Positions 57,783 to 64,000 of a DNA stretch of 64,000 bases are shown here, in pieces; position 1 is the stretch's first letter, and the number at the start of each line of letters is the position of its first letter. Source of the stretch: Oceanospirillales bacterium (GTDB lineage: Bacteria; Pseudomonadota; Gammaproteobacteria; Pseudomonadales; Endozoicomonadaceae). A program made the position numbers and the translations under genes. A model generated the notes under the pieces. It did no database searches. It had not been told where the DNA came from and saw only the letters and a program-made list of their open reading frames with translations. The stretch covers positions 94,942 to 158,941 of the forward strand of contig SIHQ01000010.1 in assembly GCA_004762125.1 (NCBI GenBank). The letters run 5' to 3'.

Positions 57783-58796
57783 ATGAGACTGAAATCAGGG
57801 TTTATTTCTTTTCTGGCTTTTCTGGCTACTGCGCAAGTGTCTGCGGATCTTCAGTACTTACCGGATGTGCCGGACTATTCAGTGTTACGAGAGTTTGATG
57901 ATGCTTTTTATCAACACTTTCGCAGCCGACAGTTGACGGTTGAGAAGGTATCAACTTATAGCGTTGATGACTTTAGTTCTTTCAGGGTAACCGTTGCTGG
58001 TCAACGACATTACGTCAGGTTGGTTCGGAATGACTGTAATAATTGCTCTTTTCTGCGCTTTGATCAGGAATGGTTGTTAAAGCAGGATGTTGAGCCAGCC
58101 CGTCGTTTGGCAGAGTTCAATATATACAGAGTATTGCCGGAGAGTGCGGCTACGTTTGTTTTTCAACGAAAAAGACACTATTTAACCAGTTTTCCCCTTA
58201 TGTCGGGTATGTCACTGTCAGAAATCTATCGACAAGCTCAATTTTCCTCACCTTACTTGATAAACGCTTCTCAGCAACACGTGCTTGGCAGACTGTTTTA
58301 TCGTCTTGGGCAGACCATTGCGACCTTTGGTCTCGATCCGTCTCTGCCATCGGAGAGTTCGAAAGAGTTATTGCAGCGTGGGGTGAAAATTCGCTTGTCA
58401 GATCGCACAGCCAGGAATCAGTTATACAACCAGGAAACGGGCGCCGTATTCTTCGTTGAGCTGGTCGCTAGCGAGAAAAATCCGCTGAAACATCAAAATG
58501 TAGAACGGCTAGTACGACAGTGGTTCAGTTCTTATCTGAATCTTGTCGATACTCTTAACAGGAAAAACAGGTTTGAATGCGGCAGAAAAGCAAGGTGCAT
58601 TACAGATCTCTTTCAGCAGTTTTTATCAGGGTTTCAGTCCGTATTACCAGTTTATAACCAGCTGTTATTGAAAAACATACTCACCACACTATTGAAAGAG
58701 CAGCTTTCTGCTCGGTGCCATGATTTGGCATCTCGAAATATCTTCTGTGTAGCTCGAGATCAGATTGCTGTGAGTCGTTATTTCAGACTCAAATAA
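57783..58796 (+). CDS. Secreted hypothetical protein with kinase/APH-like pattern
   Basis: 337 residues. The signal peptide (first ~21 residues, ending QVSA) predicts export. The following pattern resembles a degenerate protein-kinase/aminoglycoside-phosphotransferase fold. A beta strand YVRLVRND places Arg79 where the ATP-binding Lys would be. Helix C-like AEFNIYRVLPE has Glu111. A hinge-like FPLMSGMSLSEIY follows. The catalytic-loop-like LSDRTARN has Asp207 and Asn212 in D-x4-N spacing. A DFG-like position in VFFVELV has Glu226. Paired Cys (NDCNNC, CGRKARC, CHDLASRNIFC) suit an oxidising compartment. I know no named family; kinase-like is inference. Confidence 0.55.
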   Translation: MRLKSGFISFLAFLATAQVSADLQYLPDVPDYSVLREFDDAFYQHFRSRQLTVEKVSTYSVDDFSSFRVTVAGQRHYVRLVRNDCNNCSFLRFDQEWLLKQDVEPARRLAEFNIYRVLPESAATFVFQRKRHYLTSFPLMSGMSLSEIYRQAQFSSPYLINASQQHVLGRLFYRLGQTIATFGLDPSLPSESSKELLQRGVKIRLSDRTARNQLYNQETGAVFFVELVASEKNPLKHQNVERLVRQWFSSYLNLVDTLNRKNRFECGRKARCITDLFQQFLSGFQSVLPVYNQLLLKNILTTLLKEQLSARCHDLASRNIFCVARDQIAVSRYFRLK

Positions 58797-58799
58797 TAG

Positions 58800-59366
58800 T
58801 TATATATTTTCCGAGTTCAACATGGCCTGCTTGAGTTTTTTGTCAATGGGGTTGGCTCCCAGCCATATTCCAAGCAGGGCTTTTCTGAAGTCGTCGCCTT
58901 TTAAAAGAACTATGTACTTACCATTTTTATAGGCTTCCACTCCTTTTCCTGGAATAAACAGCAGTTGAAAGCGATCTCCTTTTTTTATTTTGTTTTGAAG
59001 CAGTCCTGTTGCTCGATCAAGCCTTCCACGAAGAGGTGCAACATGGCCATTTGTCGCTCTTTTGATACCTTCAATTAAACCATCAATGAATTGTTGAGAA
59101 GTGATCATTGTCGAGGTTATGTCCAGTTGAACCATAACGGGACTCCTGCAGTTGATAACCTTTCGAGGGTTACAGGATTTTTCAACCAGATATAAAGAGG
59201 CGGTATAGATATTGAAGAGAAACTTTTCTCTGATGCCTGCACCCTGCAATAACATTTTTTTATTTTCTATTACGATTTCTTCGAGAATGTTGATCCCGGC
59301 AATTGTTCTGCCATTGGCAGACAGGCTAAGGAAAGTAGTAAAGAAGAAAATTGTCAGATATTTCAT
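58800..59366 (-). CDS. Chalcone isomerase-like periplasmic protein
   Basis: 188 residues with a signal peptide (MKYLTIFFFTTFLSLSANG). The mature protein follows the bacterial chalcone-isomerase-like (CHI-like) family: LQGAGIREKFLFNIYTASLYL near 40-60, then VMVQLDITSTMITSQQFIDGLIEGI, KKGDRFQLLFIPGKGVEAYKNGK, and FRKALLGIWLGANPIDKKLKQAML (in part). The family does not make flavonoids; fatty-acid or ligand binding is suspected. Convergent with the kinase-like gene, 3 bp between stops. Confidence 0.85.
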   Translation of the reverse strand: MKYLTIFFFTTFLSLSANGRTIAGINILEEIVIENKKMLLQGAGIREKFLFNIYTASLYLVEKSCNPRKVINCRSPVMVQLDITSTMITSQQFIDGLIEGIKRATNGHVAPLRGRLDRATGLLQNKIKKGDRFQLLFIPGKGVEAYKNGKYIVLLKGDDFRKALLGIWLGANPIDKKLKQAMLNSENI

Positions 59367-59431
59367 GATCTGCCTGAGCTATTACGGTATGGCTGCCAGA
59401 GAAATATAGAGGGTTATTCAGAATAGGAGGT

Positions 59432-59461
59432 AAAAAAAAGCCCGATACAAGATCGGGCTTT
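59432..59461 (-). terminator. Intrinsic terminator after the DUF819 remnant
   Basis: On the minus strand AAAGCCCGAT pairs with ATCGGGCTTT around CTTGT, followed by a run of eight T. Strong canonical terminator. Confidence 0.85.
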
Positions 59462-59484
59462 GATTATCTACTGATATGAATCAA

Positions 59485-60159
59485 TTAGAGAGTCATTAGT
59501 ATTTTGGCCAGCATTAGGGCGCTAACAGTACCTATGGCAGAACCAAAGATACCCATCATCAAGCCTGCTGGAACCAGAGCCATGTTGTAAGTGCCTGCCA
59601 GAATAGGTGCTGATACAGAGCCACCGATGTTTGCCTGGGAGGCGATATCGCAGATATACAGGTCCAGTCTGAATACTTTGGCCATGATCAGCAGAACCAC
59701 CAGATGGAAGGCTAGGATCAGGAAGCCTGCAAGGATATAGAACGCTGCATCACCAAAGTCAATTGTGGAGAAGTCAGTAGATGTAGCAATCAGACCAACA
59801 ACAACGTACAGCAATACGCTGCCTGCGTGATCAGAACCCATTACAGATTTCAAAGGAGTCATGCTGCCAATGATGCCGGAAATCGTTGCCAGAATAACGA
59901 CCCAGCCACTAGCACTGAAGAAGCCACGCAGTCTGGACAGGATATTGTCGTCAGTCAGATTACCTGGGTTAACGTATCGCTTGCCCAGAACCATAACGGC
60001 ACCGGCTACCGCAAGACCTAGACCAAGAGTGATCATAAAGTCCATGAACTCATAATCACGCTTGTCTTCATTCTTGGCGGCGGTTGCATTGATGTGCTCA
60101 ATGATTTTGTCTACATCGTCACTGTTCGCGCCGGAGAACTTAAAAATATTTTTCCGATA
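59485..60159 (-). pseudogene. 5'-truncated DUF819 membrane protein
   Basis: Only the C-terminal half of a DUF819 transporter-like protein remains. The frame is open from 60159, with coding-like sequence FSGANSDDVDKIIEHIN upstream of the first ATG at 60045, so that ATG is internal. The remaining part has five or six helices and the diagnostic DIASQANIGGSVSAPILAG near the end. Full-length relatives have about 380-420 residues; here at most 225 are left. No IS end is seen at the break. The strong terminator downstream is intact. Confidence 0.75.
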
Positions 60160-60362
60160 TTACATAGCAATACCAACGGATAACTATAAGTAGTACTGCA
60201 TGCGTGCTTTATTATGTCTTTCGCTATTGAGTGATCGTGCTTCGTGATATTAAGTCGAGGGTTGTACTTTTGTGGGAATGTTCGTATTGGTGTTACTTTG
60301 GTTAGTGTCGTATAACTACGGAGTTGGAATTAAAGAGGTGAAGTAGAATGTATTTTTCATCT
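60160..60362. other. Intergenic stretch at the DUF819 break
   Basis: About 200 bp, AT-rich, without an ORF, RNA or clear repeat. It marks where the 5' half of the DUF819 gene and its promoter have been lost. Confidence 0.4.
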
Positions 60363-61043
60363 TTAAATGGGCAGAAAAATCAAACTACCAATAGTATGTA
60401 CGGCACTTCTAATAACACGGTGATTTTTTCTGGCAATTAATTGAGCCATCATATCTTGGTTGGCAATCAGTTTTCCAAACAGCCTTTCAAAGCTTAGGTT
60501 GATTTCAGGCCCCGTGGCATTTGTCAGAATCAATGGTTGATTATTCTCATCATCAACCTGTTGGAGTCTCCAAAGTAGAATTTCGATATTACGGGCTGAA
60601 TTATAAAGTCTTTGTTCATCCAGTGAGTCAGTAATAAAAAATTCATCCTGATTGTTATAAGACGTCTGAATCATTCCTGTCAGGCCATACATTAAGGCAA
60701 AAACACGATCGCCGGAAAATGATTCGTCTACTGCCAATAACAAGGTATCACTTCCTTTACTATCACGAGTTTCTTTGGTGCCCTGAAGTAATCGATATTC
60801 GCCGAATAGTTGTTGAGCTCGGTACTCGACGGAGTAGGAAGTTTTGTCCAGTTCCCTGGGGTTTCGGGCATACAGCTTTAGAAGTAACTCTGCAAGCAAC
60901 TGGTTAGCTACTTTCAGATGTTGATCCGCAACCATGTCGATCTCTGACTTAGCCAAAGTTTCAATACGAAATGGTTCCTTGTGGCTGCACCCACTCACAA
61001 AGATAAAGCAGGAAAAAATCAAGCAAAGGTATTTGAGTCGCAT
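60363..61043 (-). CDS. Hypothetical lipoprotein
   Basis: 226 residues from the ATG at 61043; a longer frame exists to 61100. The signal ends in a lipobox (FIFVSGC, Cys about 19), so it should be lipid-anchored. The body is helical: IDMVADQHLKVANQLLAELLLKLYARNP, then DESFSGDRVFALMYGLTGMIQTSYNNQDEFF, then LYNSARNIEILLWRL. It ends in a hydrophobic strand (SAVHTIGSLIFLPI). It resembles uncharacterised proteobacterial lipoproteins; no function is known to me. Confidence 0.75.
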   Translation of the reverse strand: MRLKYLCLIFSCFIFVSGCSHKEPFRIETLAKSEIDMVADQHLKVANQLLAELLLKLYARNPRELDKTSYSVEYRAQQLFGEYRLLQGTKETRDSKGSDTLLLAVDESFSGDRVFALMYGLTGMIQTSYNNQDEFFITDSLDEQRLYNSARNIEILLWRLQQVDDENNQPLILTNATGPEINLSFERLFGKLIANQDMMAQLIARKNHRVIRSAVHTIGSLIFLPI

Positions 61044-61234
61044 GTCCGTGTGCTTCTTATATTTATCAAGATTGTAAAAGGCTAATGCGTTACAGGGCAA
61101 TAGGCCTGCCTCTATTCACTATAGCTGCCGCTGTAATGATTAATAATGGCTCACTAAACCTAAAGTCTTATGGTTTGAAATGCCCTTCCTTGTAATCTAG
61201 ACGCTATAACACAAAAAAAATGCGGGACAGAGTC

Positions 61235-63154
61235 ATGGGCTATCAACAACACTATCAGCAGGCCTGTAATAATCCTGAGCAGTTTTGGCTTGAACAGGCT
61301 GAACAGATTTCCTGGTTTAAAGCACCTTCAACAGCTTTAACAAAAGACGAAAACAATATTGATCGCTGGTTTCCCGATGGAGTGATGAATACTTCATGGC
61401 TAGCGCTGGATCATCATGTTGAGCAGGGTAGGGGAGGTCAAGTTGCGCTGTATTACGATTCTCCTGTCACTGCAACCAAACGCAGCATTACTTATAAAGA
61501 GTTGCTGCAGGAAGTGTCTGTCTTTGCAGGAGCTCTAAGGAATCAAGGTGTTGAAAAAGGCGACAGGGTTATTGTCTATATGCCCATGGTGCCCCAAGCC
61601 GTAATTGCTATGTTGGCTTGTGCTCGTTTAGGAGCGGTGCACTCTGTCGTTTTTGGGGGTTTTGCGCCTCATGAGCTGGCTATTCGTATTGATGATGCCC
61701 AACCTAAGGTTGTTGTAACAGCCTCTTGTGGTGTTGAGCTGGATCGAATTCTTCCTTACAAACCTATGGTAGATGCCGCGATTGATCAGGCAGAACATAA
61801 GCCTGAATGTGTCATTGTTCACCAGCGTACCCATTTCAAAGCGTCTGAGATGCTGACCGGTAGAGATATTGACTGGCAAACAGCGATGTCCGATGCGGCT
61901 CCTGTTGAATGCACGCCAGTTAAGGCGACAGATCCGCTGTATATTCTCTATACCTCTGGTACCACTGGTAAACCTAAAGGTGTTATCAGGGATAATGGTG
62001 GCCATGCCGTAGCTATGAAGTATTCCATGGAGGCTATTTATGACCAGCAGCAAGGTGATGTCTTCTGGGCCGCTTCTGATGTTGGATGGGTCGTGGGTCA
62101 TTCCTATATTGTTTACGGTCCGTTGATTGCCGGACTGTCCTCAGTGCTTTATGAAGGAAAGCCTGTACGCACACCCGGTGCCGGTGCTTTTTGGCGAGTT
62201 TGTGAAGAGTACAAAGTAAAAACTCTTTTTGCGGCGCCAACGGCTTTTCGTGCGATTAGAAAAGAAGATTCCCAGTGTGCTCTGGCAGATAAGTACGACT
62301 TAAGTAGTTTGAAAACAATCTTCGCTGCCGGTGAACGGCTGGATCCAGCAACGTATGAATGGTTGGGAGATAAGCTGAAAAAACCAGTGATTGATCACTG
62401 GTGGCAAACAGAAACAGGTTGGGCTATTGCAGGGAATCTTGTTGGTATTGAGCAGGTTGCGTGTAAAGCGGGTTCATCTACTTACCCTGTTCCGGGCTTT
62501 CAGGTGGCCATTTTGGATGAGTCAGGCCAGCATCTTCCTTTCGGTGAACAAGGTTCAGTGGCTATAAAGCTACCGCTACCTCCTGGCTGCTTGCCTGGTA
62601 TTTGGGGGAATCAGGCTCGTTTTGTTGATGGCTATCTCCGAGAGCATCCTGGCTATTATGTATCCGGTGATGGTGGTTATTTTGATGAAGATGGTTACCT
62701 CTACATTATGGGGCGCACTGACGATATTATTAATGTGGCTGGCCATAGACTCTCCACTGGAGAGATGGAAGAGATAGTTGGCAAGCATGAGGCGGTTGCT
62801 GAATGTGCGGTCATTGGTGTAGCTGATGAGTTACGAGGTCAGGTTCCGATTGGTCTTTATATCGTTAAAGACAGTTTTGATGTTCCGAGTGATGTATTGA
62901 GTAGAGAGTTGGTTCAGCTGGTCCGTGAGCAGCTTGGGGCGGTAGCTTGTTTCAGAAATGCTATGCCGGTGGTTAGGTTGCCTAAAACCCGCTCAGGAAA
63001 AATTCTCAGAAAACTTATGCGACAATTGGCTGACGGTGAAGAGTTTGTTGTACCAGCAACCATAGATGATCCAGCCATTATTGATGAAGTGAAAGAAGCT
63101 CTGGATAGGAAAGGATTGTTATCGCCCCAGTTGGCTGGTGCTCCTATTATGTGA
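61235..63154 (+). CDS. prpE: Propionyl-CoA synthetase-type acyl-CoA ligase
   Basis: AMP-forming ligase converting propionate (perhaps also acetate) to the CoA ester via an acyl-adenylate. About 639 residues from the ATG at 61235, which has GGGACAG 8 nt upstream; an ATG at 61220 has no ribosome site. ANL motifs: P-loop LYILYTSGTTGKPKGVI near 237-253, DVGWVVGHSYIVYGPL typical of PrpE/ACSS3, HWWQTETGWAI, YYVSGDGGYFDEDGYLYIMGRTDDIINVAGHR (in part), and the catalytic Lys in LPKTRSGKILRK near 593-604. No prpBCD genes are adjacent. Confidence 0.88.
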   Translation: MGYQQHYQQACNNPEQFWLEQAEQISWFKAPSTALTKDENNIDRWFPDGVMNTSWLALDHHVEQGRGGQVALYYDSPVTATKRSITYKELLQEVSVFAGALRNQGVEKGDRVIVYMPMVPQAVIAMLACARLGAVHSVVFGGFAPHELAIRIDDAQPKVVVTASCGVELDRILPYKPMVDAAIDQAEHKPECVIVHQRTHFKASEMLTGRDIDWQTAMSDAAPVECTPVKATDPLYILYTSGTTGKPKGVIRDNGGHAVAMKYSMEAIYDQQQGDVFWAASDVGWVVGHSYIVYGPLIAGLSSVLYEGKPVRTPGAGAFWRVCEEYKVKTLFAAPTAFRAIRKEDSQCALADKYDLSSLKTIFAAGERLDPATYEWLGDKLKKPVIDHWWQTETGWAIAGNLVGIEQVACKAGSSTYPVPGFQVAILDESGQHLPFGEQGSVAIKLPLPPGCLPGIWGNQARFVDGYLREHPGYYVSGDGGYFDEDGYLYIMGRTDDIINVAGHRLSTGEMEEIVGKHEAVAECAVIGVADELRGQVPIGLYIVKDSFDVPSDVLSRELVQLVREQLGAVACFRNAMPVVRLPKTRSGKILRKLMRQLADGEEFVVPATIDDPAIIDEVKEALDRKGLLSPQLAGAPIM

Positions 63155-63222
63155 TTATAGGCGTGTAATTGTTTATATAATGCTTGTAATAAGTAGCGCT
63201 TATACAAATAACGTCTATATAG

Positions 63223-63259
63223 AAGGAAGCTTGGTTTGACGACCAAACTTCCTTTTTTT
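63223..63259 (+). terminator. Intrinsic terminator after prpE
   Basis: AAGGAAG-TTGGT pairs with ACCAA-CTTCCTT (one internal mismatch) around TTGACG, followed by T7. It separates prpE from the rRNA operon leader. Confidence 0.85.
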
Positions 63260-63436
63260 ATGTGGCAATAAATAAGTAAATACCGAGGGTTGTCAGTTGT
63301 CGTATAGCTGCGTACAGTTCGCCACCTCAACGGCACATCGCCAGTTAACCGCTTCTAATACAGAGGTTCTTAACCGGCACCGTTCAGTGCGTTTCAATCA
63401 CTTCTTTCTCCTCTAACAGAGACTGAAAACAAGCGA

Positions 63437-63464
63437 TTGACAACAACGGCTGAAACGGTAGAAT
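63437..63464 (+). promoter_or_regulatory. rRNA operon promoter P1
   Basis: TTGACA (63437-63442), a 16-bp spacer and TAGAAT (63459-63464), followed by a GC-rich discriminator GCGCCTCCGC. The short spacer and GC-rich discriminator are usual for stringently controlled rRNA promoters. Confidence 0.75.
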
Positions 63465-63596
63465 GCGCCTCCGCTGACCAAGTAAAGTTACTTCGAAAGA
63501 AGCAACGAAGCTCAGTGGGTTGACTAGCCATCTGGTTTTTCAAAATGTTTTAAACCTTCTTTATAGGATGTTTGAAACGCTTCGAAAAACAAACGG

Positions 63597-63624
63597 TTGA
63601 CAACAAAAACGGTCGCGGTAATAT
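63597..63624 (+). promoter_or_regulatory. rRNA operon promoter P2
   Basis: TTGACA (63597-63602), a 16-bp spacer and TAATAT (63619-63624), then the discriminator AGCGGCCTCGC. It repeats P1 in sequence and spacing 160 bp downstream. Confidence 0.75.
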
Positions 63625-63696
63625 AGCGGCCTCGCTGATCGGCACCAACCACTAGGTTGAACGCAGTTAGCGACTTCAAGTCCTTCTGGCTTGAAA

Positions 63697-63710
63697 CGTT
63701 CTTTAAAAAC
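63697..63710 (+). promoter_or_regulatory. boxA antitermination element in the rRNA leader
   Basis: CGTTCTTTAAAAAC resembles boxA (TGCTCTTTAACA), about 180 nt before 16S, where the NusB-S10 antitermination complex loads. Confidence 0.55.
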
Positions 63711-63891
63711 TTATCAGACAATTCGTGTGGGCGCTTGTGTGATTGCATCGGTTAACTAGCTTTGGCTAGAAAGACTTAAGATGCTTAATCAAGCAGGCGA
63801 ACATACTTGAACAAAATTCATGTACGTTTAATAGCAAACATTGAGCAGCTGATTGTTCGTTCCTCGGAATGGATATGAAGCAAACCGATTT

Positions 63892-64000
63892 AAACTGAAG
63901 AGTTTGATCATGGCTCAGATTGAACGCTGGCGGCAGGCCTAACACATGCAAGTCGAGCGGTAACAGAACTAGCTTGCTAGTTGCTGACGAGCGGCGGACG
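63892..64000 (+). rRNA. rrs: 16S ribosomal RNA, 5' end (partial)
   Basis: The gene begins near AAACTGAAGAGTTTGATC and continues with TGGCTCAGATTGAACGCTGG, the universal 5' end of bacterial 16S. GGCGGCAGGCCTAACACATG and CAAGTCGAGCGGTAACA are gammaproteobacterial. The V1 hairpin (AACTAGCTTGCTAGTT) is of the kind seen in Oceanospirillales/Endozoicomonas. Runs off the right edge after ~109 nt. Confidence 0.97.

Noticed and set aside
63524..63951. Two minus-strand ORFs of 74 and 61 codons in the rRNA leader
   Set aside because: They lie across the P2 promoter, boxA and 16S leader; there is no ribosome site or coding character, and leader RNA function explains the sequence.

Overview
The window is a bacterial chromosome segment from a gammaproteobacterium of moderate GC. 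It is most likely a marine, animal-associated Oceanospirillales/Endozoicomonas-type organism. This rests on the lptD-surA-pdxA-rsmA-apaH block, the Pseudomonas-like type IVa pilus genes (fimU-pilV-pilW-pilX, pilC, pilD, a FimX-like protein), and the first ~109 nt of a 16S rRNA gene at the right edge. The genus is an inference; the class is well supported.

Layout. 1-2.6 kb: minor pilin operon on the minus strand, running off the left edge. 2.8-4.9 kb: FimX-like REC-PAS-GGDEF-EAL regulator. 5-6.6 kb: glutamine-dependent NAD synthetase. 6.7-8.1 kb: coaE and pilD. 8.3-15.2 kb: glycerol/glycerol-3-phosphate module, glpACB facing glpFK, with FNR-type and GlpR-type sites between them. 15.4-20.9 kb: GlcNAc module nagB-nagA-nagC facing nagE. 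nagE is broken: its 3' part is replaced by a 0.73 kb IS1182-like remnant, and the next gene lacks its 5' part. 20.9-23.3 kb: large hypothetical protein with a long low-complexity linker. 23.5-24.7 kb: pilC. 25-31.9 kb: lptD-surA-pdxA-rsmA-apaH (no apaG). 32.3-34.8 kb: amgK-murU-djlA. 35-41.8 kb: a charged hypothetical protein, dgt, a 5'-nucleotidase, topB and a small secreted protein. 42-44.7 kb: fadH divergent from a TetR regulator. 44.8-48.4 kb: artPJQM arginine transporter divergent from argR, with an ARG box between them. 48.5-50.5 kb: DUF296 protein, FKBP isomerase and a SEC-C protein. 50.7-55.1 kb: RND efflux pair. 55.2-61 kb: small membrane protein, orphan periplasmic binding protein, yceH, free-Met-R-sulfoxide reductase, a secreted protein with a kinase/APH-like pattern, a chalcone-isomerase-like protein, a truncated DUF819 transporter and a lipoprotein. 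61.2-63.2 kb: propionyl-CoA synthetase-type enzyme. 63.3-64 kb: rRNA operon leader with two promoters, a boxA and the start of 16S.

How the parts fit. The catabolic modules feed glycerol, GlcNAc and propionate/fatty acids into central metabolism. The glp module carries the anaerobic dehydrogenase (glpACB), not glpD, and has a perfect FNR-type site in front. The lptD and amgK-murU blocks maintain the envelope and recycle peptidoglycan. The type IV pilus genes are scattered: pilC and pilD-coaE are separated by about 15 kb of glp/nag/hypothetical DNA.

No CRISPR array, prophage or known defence island was recognised. The least ordinary items are the IS-mediated scar in nagE, the secreted kinase-like protein whose start lies just behind a 16-bp perfect hairpin, two large hypothetical proteins, and repeated intergenic hairpins without U-tracts.
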